From JAJDXW01 sp965223775 (GTDB lineage Bacteria > Pseudomonadota > Gammaproteobacteria > HK1), in contig OZ245021.1 of assembly GCA_965223775.1 (NCBI GenBank), positions 3,472,001-3,536,000 of the forward strand: a DNA stretch of 64,000 nucleotides, written 5' to 3'. The stretch's first letter is position 1. Each line of letters begins with the position of its first letter. The position numbers and the translations under genes are program-made. Below the pieces are notes generated by a model. It did not search any database, had not been told where the DNA came from, and saw only the letters and a list, made by a program, of their open reading frames with translations. This document shows positions 34,631 to 43,600 of the stretch, in pieces.

Positions 34631-35917
34631 CTAACGGTAGAACATTTCCGGCAGATAGAGGGCGAGCCCGGGAAAGAGCAGCATGATCCCGAGCATGACC
34701 ACGATCGCGAGGATGAACGGCGTCACCCCGATGAACACGTCGTTGAGCGTGCCCCGTCTGCGGAGTCCCTGGATGACGTAACAGAGCACGCCGATCGGCG
34801 GCGTCAAGATGGCCATTTCGCAGAGCAACACGACGAGGACGCCGAACCAGACCGTGTCGTAGCCGAGCGAGACCACCACCGGCGTAATCAGGGGCACGGT
34901 CAGCACCATCATGGACAGGGTCTCCATGAACATGCCCATGACCACGTAGACGCCGATGATGAAGAGCATCGTCGCGAGAGGGCTCCAGCCGAGTTGCAGG
35001 ATGAACTCGTTCACCTGCCGAACCAGGCCCACCGAGGCGAACACGAAATTGAGATAGAGCGCGACGATGACTATCAGGAGCAACATGGACGACGTGCGGA
35101 TGGTGCCCTGCATTGCGGCCTTGAGCATCACCCAGTTGAGACGCCGATTCCACGCCGCGAGTGCGAGTGCCGCAAGGACGCCGAGAGCGGCCGCTTCGGT
35201 CGGCGTCGCCCAGCCCGCGTAGATCGAGCCGACGACGACGAGGAAGAGGACGAGCGGGGGCCCGAGATCGCCGATGGTTGCGAAGCGAGCCTGCCAGTTC
35301 GTCTCCACGGGCGCGCCGTCCCAGTCGGGTCTGATCAGGCAGGCCACCAAGACCACCAGCATGTAGAGAAGGGCCAGCGTGATGCCCGGGATGATGCCGG
35401 CGAGAAAGAGTTGCGGCACCGAGGTGTCGGTGAGGTACCCGTATACGATCATGTTGATGGAGGGCGGAATCAGGATCCCGAGCGTGCCGCCGGCGGCTAG
35501 GCTTCCCAGGAACAGCCGCGCATTGTAGCCGCGCCACTCGATCTGAGGGAGGGCCGTGGTCCCGATCGTCGCCACGGTCGCGACCGTCGAGCCCGAGGTG
35601 GCCGCGAACATTGCGCAAGTGCCGATGTTGGCGTGCATCAGCCCGCCCGGCAGCCACGAAAGCCACTGGATCATCGCCGCGTACATCTTGTCGGAGATGC
35701 CCGAGCGCAGCAAGAGCTCGCCCATCAGGATGAAGAGCGGGATCGCTATCAGGATGAAATTAGTGCTGTGGACCCAGAACACCTCACCCAAGGCGATCTG
35801 GATCGGCAGGAAGCTGTAAGTCAGGTCGAGGAACAGGGCGAGCGAGCCCAATACGACGGCGATCGGCAGCGAAAGGGCGATCAGCGCGATCAGGACAAGC
35901 GTCGTGGAGATGAGCAT
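34631..35917 (-). CDS. dctM: TRAP transporter large permease DctM
   Basis: A 428-residue membrane protein with about eleven to twelve hydrophobic segments. TRAP-M landmarks include VLGSLALFLDLTYSFLP, HANIGTCAMFAATSGSTVAT, GTLGILIPPSINMIVYG and EMAILTPPIGVLCYVIQGLR. It carries the ion-coupled transport pathway. Its start overlaps the dctQ stop at 35917, so the two are coupled. Confidence 0.93.
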   Translation of the reverse strand: MLISTTLVLIALIALSLPIAVVLGSLALFLDLTYSFLPIQIALGEVFWVHSTNFILIAIPLFILMGELLLRSGISDKMYAAMIQWLSWLPGGLMHANIGTCAMFAATSGSTVATVATIGTTALPQIEWRGYNARLFLGSLAAGGTLGILIPPSINMIVYGYLTDTSVPQLFLAGIIPGITLALLYMLVVLVACLIRPDWDGAPVETNWQARFATIGDLGPPLVLFLVVVGSIYAGWATPTEAAALGVLAALALAAWNRRLNWVMLKAAMQGTIRTSSMLLLIVIVALYLNFVFASVGLVRQVNEFILQLGWSPLATMLFIIGVYVVMGMFMETLSMMVLTVPLITPVVVSLGYDTVWFGVLVVLLCEMAILTPPIGVLCYVIQGLRRRGTLNDVFIGVTPFILAIVVMLGIMLLFPGLALYLPEMFYR

Positions 35918-36591
35918 CAGTCACCCTTTCCCTCGCCGGCGTCCGGCCCAAGCTCGATCATCGCGGTGTCGACCTCGGTTTCGATCGAGGGCGCTCCGGC
36001 GAGCTCTTGCACCGTGGCGAAGTCCCTCGAGAAAAGCGCCGAGGACGTGCGGGCCAGCAGAATGACGAGGCTGAGGAAAAAGAACACGATACCGGCGAGC
36101 CACAGAGACTGTGGAATCACCAGCGGCGTCGACAGCGGGGTGTTCGCCCTCGAGTTCATCTCGAGGGTGTTCTGGAGCACGTTGAGGGCCCGATAAGACA
36201 AGAGCCCGATGAACACGGCGAACGCGAGCAGGGAGACGACGTCGAGGACCGCCCTGAGGGAAAGCGGTAGCCTGAGATAGAGCGCGTCGACCCGAATGTG
36301 CGCGCGGTCGAAAAGGGCCGACGAAAAGCCCCAGGCCATGCCTATGGCCAACGCGTAGCTCGCGAGCTCGTCCGCCCCGCCCAGCGAGAACTGGAATAAC
36401 TTGCGCGCGACGACCTCGATTCCGATCAGTCCCGCCGCCAGAATCAGCATGCTGCACCCGACATAGGCACCAGCCCGCGCCACTGCCTCCGCCACGCCTT
36501 GCAGGCGTTCGATGGCAAGCCCTCCCAACTCGTTTCCACCCCCGCGGCGCACCAGCCGTGTCACGAACGGTGGCGATTCCGGCCGACGCAC
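35917..36591 (-). CDS. dctQ: TRAP transporter small permease DctQ
   Basis: A 224-residue protein with four membrane segments between residues 40 and 185. The DctQ landmarks are LGGADELASYALAIGMAWGF and RAHIRVDALYLRLP. A long acidic C-terminal tail (about 40 residues) is unusual but harmless. It sits between dctM and dctP in one operon. Confidence 0.9.
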   Translation of the reverse strand: MRRPESPPFVTRLVRRGGGNELGGLAIERLQGVAEAVARAGAYVGCSMLILAAGLIGIEVVARKLFQFSLGGADELASYALAIGMAWGFSSALFDRAHIRVDALYLRLPLSLRAVLDVVSLLAFAVFIGLLSYRALNVLQNTLEMNSRANTPLSTPLVIPQSLWLAGIVFFFLSLVILLARTSSALFSRDFATVQELAGAPSIETEVDTAMIELGPDAGEGKGD

Positions 36592-36709
36592 GCGGGCACG
36601 CCGATCACACCGCCCGACGGGCGACGATCACCGTGTCCCCTGTGAAGCTCTTCAAGCTTCGACCGGCGGGGTGTGGAACCGCGCCGGCCCAACCCCCTTG
36701 CCCGTCGGG

Positions 36710-37792
36710 TCAGTTGGCAGCCGCCTTCAGGCCGAGCATCTTGCCAACCGAGACGTTCCAGTTGTCCGCGCACGCCTTGCCGCAGCGCTTCGCCCACTTC
36801 GGCAGGACGTGCTTCTCGAGCATCGAATTGAGCGTTTTGTGGTCGTCCTCCGACACCGGGACAAGGGTAAGGTTCGCCTTGGTCAGGGCTCGCGGGGCGG
36901 TGACGTTCACGTCGCACCGGCTGTCCCCGACGCTACACCAGATGCCGTGCTGGGTGGACTCGTCGCCCTGCTTCCAGGCGGTCGGCACCGCGAACTCGTC
37001 GCCCACCGTCATGATGAGTTCGCGCACCTTCGGATCGAGTTTATTCCAGGACTTCTTGTTCGCCGCTGTGACATTCAGGCCCCAACCAATGATCATCGGA
37101 TAGAGGTGGGTCATCACCTCGGGCCACTTCGCGAGGTTGCCGTTGGCCGAGCCGGTGATGGCGCAGTCGATGACCTTGCGCTGCACCGCGGGGATCACCT
37201 CGGAAGCTCCCATGGTGACTGGAACCCCGCCGATGGCCTCCACGAACTCGGCGAGGCTCGCGCTGTAGACGCGGATTTTCTTCCCCTCGAGATCGGACAA
37301 ACCCGTAATAGGCACGGCGCACCAGAAGATCTGACCACCGGACGGCCAATAGCTCAGGATCTTCACGCCGACCTCGTCGAAGACCTTGTCCAGTGTGGAA
37401 CCGTAAACGTCGACGACCTCGCGCAGCGTGGGGATGTCCTGAATGAGCCCCGCCATCTCGATGCCGTCGTTCTCGGGAAGGTCGCCCGATGCATAGGCGA
37501 TCGAGAAGTCAAGAAAGTCGGTGACGCCGATCTTGACGAGCCGAAAGACGTCCGTCCCTCCGATGCCTAGCTCCGTGACGCTGACCAGGTCCGCAGTTAC
37601 GCGGCCACTCGACATCTGCGGGATTTTATTCTCCCACATCGGCTTGCTGATGTTGGTGTAAGGCTGGGTGTTGAGGTGTACGCCGATGGCCTTGAGATTC
37701 GTGCGCGGCATGTCCTGCGCCCATGCGGTACCCGCTGCGAGGCCGACAAACAACGCGGTGGCCAGGGCGGAGCTTGAGAGAGAGATGCGCAT
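36710..37792 (-). CDS. dctP: TRAP transporter substrate-binding protein DctP
   Basis: A 360-residue periplasmic protein with signal peptide MRISLSSSALATALFVGLAA ending AWA-Q. The core GLSDLEGKKIRVYSASLAEF VEA-type segment contains the conserved arginine that binds the substrate carboxylate, and SEVIPAVQRKVIDCAITGSA matches the family. The substrate is an organic acid of unknown identity. Four cysteines near the C-terminus (SVGDSRCD, KRCGKACADN) may form disulfides, unusual for DctP. First gene of dctPQM. Confidence 0.9.
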   Translation of the reverse strand: MRISLSSSALATALFVGLAAGTAWAQDMPRTNLKAIGVHLNTQPYTNISKPMWENKIPQMSSGRVTADLVSVTELGIGGTDVFRLVKIGVTDFLDFSIAYASGDLPENDGIEMAGLIQDIPTLREVVDVYGSTLDKVFDEVGVKILSYWPSGGQIFWCAVPITGLSDLEGKKIRVYSASLAEFVEAIGGVPVTMGASEVIPAVQRKVIDCAITGSANGNLAKWPEVMTHLYPMIIGWGLNVTAANKKSWNKLDPKVRELIMTVGDEFAVPTAWKQGDESTQHGIWCSVGDSRCDVNVTAPRALTKANLTLVPVSEDDHKTLNSMLEKHVLPKWAKRCGKACADNWNVSVGKMLGLKAAAN

Positions 37793-37991
37793 TTTACTGT
37801 TCCTCCGTTGGTTTCATCCCGAATACACCGACGCAGTCCCTTCATTCCGGGGTCCGTCGTCAAGCGCGTAATAAGACGAGCGTCGGCATCGACGCATGGA
37901 GCCGTTCGCAAGGTCCTTGTTAAGAAAAAAGTCTATCCCCGAACGCGATGGGCTGTCAATATGCATAAAATAATCTACTACTATCCCAACG

Positions 37992-38330
37992 TTAATATAA
38001 TAAATTCAATTGGTTAGGGATCTTCAGGTCTTGTGAAGTGTGGGGTGCCTGGGTAAGTAATTGTTCTAACGGAATTCTTTCGAACACGGTGAGGCTGAGG
38101 ATTTGTAGAATTGTGTAGAGGCTGGTCTCCAGACGGAGCCGCTGTCTGATGATGGCGACCATCACGTAGGCGGAGACGGCGATCCAGATCTGGGTCTTGA
38201 CCGCGTTCTCGGAGGTTCCGAAGAAGGCCTTGATCCGCAGGTGCTGCTTGATCTACTTGAAGAACAGCTCGACCTGCCAGCGGCTGCGATACAGCTCGGC
38301 GATGGTCAGGGGCGGCAGCGTGAAGTTGTT
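37992..38330 (-). pseudogene. IS4-type transposase, C-terminal part, cut by the IS1595 insertion
   Basis: The reverse strand reads FTLPPLTIAELYRSRWQVEL with FFK, then TAG at 38254-38256, then IKQHLRIKAFFGTSENAVKT, QIWIAVSAYVMVAIIRQRLR and FERIPLEQLLTQ. YRSRWQVELFFKWIKQH is the Y(2)R(3)E(6)K region of IS4-type transposases, so the TAG replaces a Trp codon. The other half lies at 39867-40426. Confidence 0.8.
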
Positions 38331-38361
38331 GGGGATTATGTAGGAAAGTGCCGAAGCGCCC

Positions 38362-38544
38362 TCACTCAGGGCGCCGCTTCGGCCGGGGGATGTAGCGCAC
38401 TTTCACGGGCCGGGTAAGCGCCTCGACCGCCTCCTCGAACGTCGCCCGGACCCGCATGTCCTCCTCAAGTTCCGTCTTCGACGGCTGGTACGTGGGGGCC
38501 ACCACGTCCACGATGCGCGGCAGTTTCTTCAGCTTGTCAGGCAT
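38362..38544 (-). CDS. IS1595 passenger protein 2, unknown function
   Basis: A 60-residue basic protein: MPDKLKKLPRIVDVVAPTYQ at the start and VKVRYIPRPKRRPE at the end. No known domain is recognised. Its ATG (38544) directly follows the stop of the 85-residue passenger gene. Small Lys/Pro-rich proteins beside IS1595-type transposases occur elsewhere, to my recollection, but I cannot name a function. It could assist DNA binding or transposase regulation. Confidence 0.6.
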   Translation of the reverse strand: MPDKLKKLPRIVDVVAPTYQPSKTELEEDMRVRATFEEAVEALTRPVKVRYIPRPKRRPE

Positions 38545-38802
38545 TCACTTCTTCCCTCTCGCCTGGGCGCTGAAGTCAATTCGTGGGCGCTGCTTGTGGC
38601 AATGCGTCTTGGATCTTGTCACGAGATACCACGTATCAGTCGCCAGCCGACGCAGGCGCTCTTCCTCTTCCATTCCCGCCCGGTAGCATTCCTCGACTGT
38701 AGCGAGCGAGCGGAGAATGTCGAAACGAACGCATCTCTCGGGCTTGCCCCACGGGCTCTGTGCCAAGACCGCGCACACAGTTTCCGTCGTCAAGGTGTAC
38801 AT
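38545..38802 (-). CDS. IS1595 passenger protein 1, unknown function
   Basis: An 85-residue protein: MYTLTTETVCAVLAQSPWGK, then a helical acidic/basic centre ECYRAGMEEEERLRRLATDT and a basic end. No family recognised. ATG 38802 follows the transposase TAG with no intervening base, and its stop abuts the next ATG. The three genes therefore read as one coupled operon inside the element. Confidence 0.6.
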   Translation of the reverse strand: MYTLTTETVCAVLAQSPWGKPERCVRFDILRSLATVEECYRAGMEEEERLRRLATDTWYLVTRSKTHCHKQRPRIDFSAQARGKK

Positions 38803-39780
38803 CTAACCCGTTCGTGCTCCCGAATCCAGTCCGTTGTCGGCAATGAGGTCGACGTAGCGCAGGCGCTTGCCGTTCATGCCGGTGATGACGGCGGCCATGA
38901 TGTCGATGGTGTCCTCGTCGCGCAGGTTGTGACGCGCGGCGAACTCCTGAACGTACCGGTCGAGATGCTTAGGACTCATCTTGTGGAAGGTGCCCTTGTG
39001 GGCGCGCTTCAGCATCGACCAGAAGCTCTCCGCACCGTTGGTATGGACATCGCCCCGGACGTACTCCTGGGCGCTGTGGTTGACTACTTCGTGCGGATTC
39101 GGAAGGGTCTCATAGACCAACGCATCGTCGGTGTAGACCTTGGCGTCAGGGGCCACGTGGGCGGCGACGAAGCCGTGTACGGTCGGCTTGTCGGTGCGTT
39201 CGACCACCTGGGCGCGAACCTGATTCGTATCCCGATCCTTCGCCCCCGCGATGGCGGTCTTGCCTACGGCCCCGCGGCCAGTGAGCTCTTCGCGCTTCGA
39301 CTTTGACATGTTCGCCCGCTTCCCGCCCATGTAGGTCTCATCGACTTCGACCGGGCCGGCGAAGAGACCACTTTCCTGCGTGAGCGCGACCCGAAGCCGG
39401 TGCGCGAGGAACCACGCGGAGCGCTGATTGATGGTTAGGTCGCGGTGCAGCTTCATGCTGGACACGCTCTTGAGGCTGGTCGAGACGAGGTACGTCGCAA
39501 TCATCCACACTTGCAGCCCGAGCTTCGACCCCTCCATGACGGTCCCCGTCTTCGGGCTGAACCGCTTGGCGCACTGCTTCTCGCGGCACCGGTACGGCAT
39601 CGTCGCGTGCTTTGCGCCCGTCTGGACGTTCAGCGAGCCGCAGTGCGGGCACGCGACCCCGGTCGGCCACCGACGGGCGACGAACCAGGCTTCGGCCGTG
39701 GCGTCATCGGGGAACATGCGAAAGATCTGGACGAGGCTGATGCCTTCGCGGAAGCTCTTTCCAGGTGCCTTGTGTGCCAT
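38803..39780 (-). CDS. IS1595-family transposase
   Basis: A 325-residue DDE-type transposase. An N-terminal zinc-binding region has CPHCGSLN and CREKQC (about residues 45-75). TYLVSTSLKSVSSMKLHRDL follows, and the catalytic core has PVEVDETYMGGKRAN (first D), KVYTDDALVYE (second D) and HTNGAESFWSMLKRAHKGTF (N/E region). ATG 39780. Intact, so the element may still be mobile. Confidence 0.92.
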   Translation of the reverse strand: MAHKAPGKSFREGISLVQIFRMFPDDATAEAWFVARRWPTGVACPHCGSLNVQTGAKHATMPYRCREKQCAKRFSPKTGTVMEGSKLGLQVWMIATYLVSTSLKSVSSMKLHRDLTINQRSAWFLAHRLRVALTQESGLFAGPVEVDETYMGGKRANMSKSKREELTGRGAVGKTAIAGAKDRDTNQVRAQVVERTDKPTVHGFVAAHVAPDAKVYTDDALVYETLPNPHEVVNHSAQEYVRGDVHTNGAESFWSMLKRAHKGTFHKMSPKHLDRYVQEFAARHNLRDEDTIDIMAAVITGMNGKRLRYVDLIADNGLDSGARTG

Positions 39781-39866
39781 GCCCGTATCCTCTTGAGATA
39801 CGGAAAGGTTACAAGAAAGTGCCGAAGGCGTCACGGGGGGCTTCGGCACTTTCCTACATAATCCCC

Positions 39867-40426
39867 AAGTTGTTGGTGAGGAAGACCAGGGTCTTGCCGC
39901 GTTCGCCGCCGTGGAACTTGATGCGCCGAAGCTTGTCGGGATAGCTGGTCGCGGTCGTGACACCGGTGAGGACAATGATCTGATCACAAGTGACCCCGGA
40001 AGACCGGTCGGCCGGATGCGAATACAGCCGGCGGAACTGGGTATTGGATCTTGGCCCGCAGGACGAAGAAGCTGCAGGCTTGGTGCAGGGCGTGGAGGCG
40101 GCGGGCCGTGTGGATGAGACGCTGGGCGAAGTCGGCGTGGATGCGCCAGTCCCGAACCTGATTGGCGTTGGCCAAGGTGTTGCGCGAGATGCCGCCGCCG
40201 ATGCACCCATGTGATAGAGCTTGGCGGATTGTGCGCGCAGGCAGGTCTCGATATCGCGCAGGCTTTCCCGGTAGGTGATCTGGGCGAAGGCCATGCAGCG
40301 ATACTGATCCGCGCATCCGAACCACTTGACCTTGCGGTTGCCGCCGTAGCGCTCCACGCAACGCCGAAAGGTCTGCCATGGCAGATGATCCATGACCTGC
40401 GAGAAGACCAGCCTTCCCGTATACAT
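39867..40426 (-). pseudogene. IS4-type transposase, N-terminal part, frameshifted and internally deleted
   Basis: ATG 40426 gives MYTGRLVFSQVMDHLPWQTF, FRRCVERYGGNRKVKWFGCA and RESLRDIETCLRAQSAKLYH, the IS4-type N-terminus. The frame then shifts: GGGISRNTLANANQVRDWRI continues in a neighbouring frame, jumps to LHQACSFFVLRAK, and returns to NTQFRRLYSHPADRSSGVTC and KTLVFLTNN at the insertion point. The DDE aspartate region is deleted. It joins the fragment at 37992-38330. Confidence 0.8.
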
Positions 40427-40561
40427 GCGCTACCTCCCATTGCCGTCCAACCAGGACAGGAGAGTGGCGACATCCGTCCCACACATTCAAGTCGGTGACA
40501 CCCATGCTGGCGAAATTCCAACCGTTAAATCAAAGACCTATGGCGTGATGCCGGAAAAACG

Positions 40562-40591
40562 TTGGGACAGTAGTGAAAATAATCATATAAT
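40562..40591 (+). promoter_or_regulatory. Sigma-70-like promoter for the fused hyuAB gene
   Basis: TTGGGA at 40562-40567 and TATAAT at 40586-40591 are separated by 18 bases, a good consensus -35/-10 pair in an AT-rich patch 65 bases before ATG 40656. The patch lies just outside the IS4 remnant. Confidence 0.6.
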
Positions 40592-40655
40592 CTCCGCCGG
40601 AAAAGTTCCCGACGAAGACCTAAAGAAAACGGACCAAACACCGGGCAGGAAACGA

Positions 40656-43600
40656 ATGGCTACGTTCAGGCTGGGTGTCGACATCGGCGGCACCTTCACC
40701 GATATCGTGCTGCTGGGCCCTGACGGAGCCCTTCACAGCAAGAAGGTTCTCTCCACCCCCGACGACTACAGTGGCGCCATCGAGACGGGCGTCGCGGCGA
40801 TCGTCAAGGAGACCGGCATCGCCGCCTCGGACATTTCCGAGTTCGCCCACGGAACCACGGTCGCGACCAATGCCATAATCGAGCGAAAGGGCGCAAACAT
40901 TGCTCTGGTCACGACCAAGGGCTTCCGCGACATTCTCGAGATCGGGCGGTTCCGATCGCCGCGCCTCTATGACCTCCGCTTCCGCAAGCCCGAGCCACTG
41001 GTCGAACGGCGCTTGCGCTTCGAGGTGCCGGAGCGCGTCAACGGGAAGGGAGAGATGCTCGAGCCCGTCGATCTCGCCGCGCTCGACACGATCGCCGACC
41101 GATTGATCGCCGAGAACGTCCAGGCCGTCGCAATCTGTTTCATCAACTCCTACATCAACCCGGAGAACGAGACGACGGCGATGCACCATCTCAAGTTGCG
41201 TCTGCCGCACGTCCCGATCTCGATCTCAGCCGATCTCTTGCCCCAGATCCAGGAATACGAGCGGGCCTCGACGACCGTGGTCAACGCGTACATCCGCCCG
41301 GTGGTCGAGACCTACGTGACCTCGCTGAAGGCGCGCATGCAGGGGATGGGGTTGAAGATTCCCTTGATGATCATGCAGTCGAACGGCGGAGTCCTGCCCG
41401 CCGAGCAGGCGGGGCAAACCCCGGTCTACATCATCGAGTCCGGCCCCGCCGCCGGCGTCGTGGGCACCCAGCGGCTGGGTGCCCATCTCGGGCTCGGCGA
41501 CTTGATGGTGCTCGACATGGGCGGCACCACCGCCAAGGCGGCCTTGATCGAGGATGGGCGATTCTCGATCATGCCCGCGGCCGAGGTGGGCGGCGGCGAG
41601 AGCAAGGGGCACCGGTTGATCCACGGCGCCGGCCACGCGGTCCAGGTCCCCACCATCGACATCGCCGAGGTGGGCGCGGGGGGAGGATCGATCGCCACCG
41701 TCGACGCCGCCGGCGGCTTCGAAGTCGGACCGCGGAGCGCGGGCGCGTCACCGGGTCCCGTCTGCTACGACCTCGGTGGCGAGCAGACCACCGTGACCGA
41801 CGCCAACCTCTTGCTGGGCTATCTCAATCCGGAGGTTCTCGTCGGCGGCGATCTCCGCCTCAACTTCGTGAAGGCGAAGGCGGCGCTCGGCGCGCTCGGG
41901 AAGAAGCTCGGCGAGTCCGTCACCGACACCGCCTATGGGATTCATCAGATCGCCAACGCCAACATGTTGCGCGCGTTGAGCGCCGTGTCCTCCGAGCGTG
42001 GGCGTGATCCCTCCCAGTTTACCCTGGTCGCGTTTGGCGGCAACGGCGGGGTGCACGCGAGCGAACTCGCCGAGACCCTGAGCATCTCGCGGGTCGTCGT
42101 CCCACCCGTGGCCGGCCTCTTCAGCGCCCTCGGCCTCCTCTTCGCCGACGTCGAGCACCAGCTCGTCGGTGCTTTCTACCGTGTGCTCGCCGGCATGTCG
42201 GCCGCGGACCTCAACGCCGCGCTCGAGCCGATGGTGGAGAACGTGCTAGACCTGCTCGCGTCGGAGGGATTCGGTTCCCCATCACGGCGCGAGATCGAGG
42301 TCTTCGCCGACATGAAGTATGTCGGCCAAGCCTGGACGCTCAGCGTTCCCGTGGGGGCGTTCCCCGCCGGCGAGTCGACCATGGCTGGCCTGGCCGAGGA
42401 GTTCGGCCAGGCCCACGACAGCGCCTACGGATACCGCTCCGACCGGGAGCCGATCCAGTTCATCGCCCTCAAGGTCGTGGGGCGCGGGATCGCCGAGACG
42501 CCGAGGCTTCCCGAGCGGTTGAGGCGCGCGAGCGATAGGCACCGCGCGGCCAGCGAACGGGACGCCTATTTCGGCCCAGAGCGCGGATGGCTGAGGACCC
42601 CGGTCGTGCCGCGCAGCGGCCTCTCCGAAGGGCCGGTCAACGGGCCGCTGGTCATCGAGGAGTACGACGCCACTACGGTCGTCCGGCCGGGCTGGCGCGC
42701 GTGTCTCGATGGCTGGAACAACATCGTCATCGAGCGGGATAAAGAGCCCGTCGCCACCCGCGTCGCCGCCGTGGAGACCTCGTTCACGCACGTCAACCCC
42801 GTCAAACGCGAGCTCATCAAGAACGCATTGATCACCATCACCGACAACATGGTGGTGACGGTGATCCGGACCTCGCGTTCGACGGTCGTGAAGAACAGCC
42901 TCGACTTCTCCACCTCGATCTGCGACTCCGAGGGGCAGATGGTGGCCCAGGGGTTGTCCCTTCCGGTCCATCTCGGGGCCACGATGCCGGCCCTCAAGGG
43001 TTGCTTGGACTACTTCGGGGACGACATTCACCCCGGCGACATCCTGGCCAGCAACGACCCCTACGCCGGAGCCAGCCACCTCAACGACGTCTTCATGTTC
43101 AAGCCAGTCTACAAGGACGACGAGCTCGTGCTCTACCTGAGCATTATCCTCCACCATACGGACATGGGCGGGCGTGTCCCGGGCGGCAACGCGACCGATT
43201 CGAGCGAGATTTTCGAGGAGGGACTACGCATCCCGCCCACCAAGATATATGAGCGCGGCAGCCCCAACGAGACGCTTTTCCGGATCATCGAGCACAACGT
43301 CCGGGTGCCGGACACGGTCCTGGGCGACATCCGCTCCCAGATCGCGGCGCTCGAGCTCGGCCAGCGCGACGTGCTCAAGATCCTCGAGGAGTACGGCACC
43401 CGCGAGTTCAAAGCCTACATGACCGAGCTCATCGACTACACCGAGCGGCGGACACGCAACGGCATTGCCGCCATCCCGGACGGGGAGGCCGAGTTCACCG
43501 AATGGAACGACGACAACGGCGTCGGCGGCGACCCGGTGAGGATCCAGGTCAAGCTGACGGTGAAGGGCGGCGAAATGATCGTCGACTTCACCGGGACTTC

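Larger units (their letters stand above)
38331..39866 (-). mobile_element. IS1595-family insertion sequence, complete, with passenger genes
   Basis: A 1536-base element bounded by perfect inverted repeats of about 27 bases beginning GGGGATTATGTAGGAAAGTG. It is flanked by an 8-base target duplication AAGTTGTT (38323-38330 and 39867-39874). 8-base duplications are typical of IS1595. It carries a full-length transposase and two small downstream genes with no spacing between stop and start codons. It interrupted an IS4-type transposase at a TNN/FTLPP junction. Confidence 0.9.
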
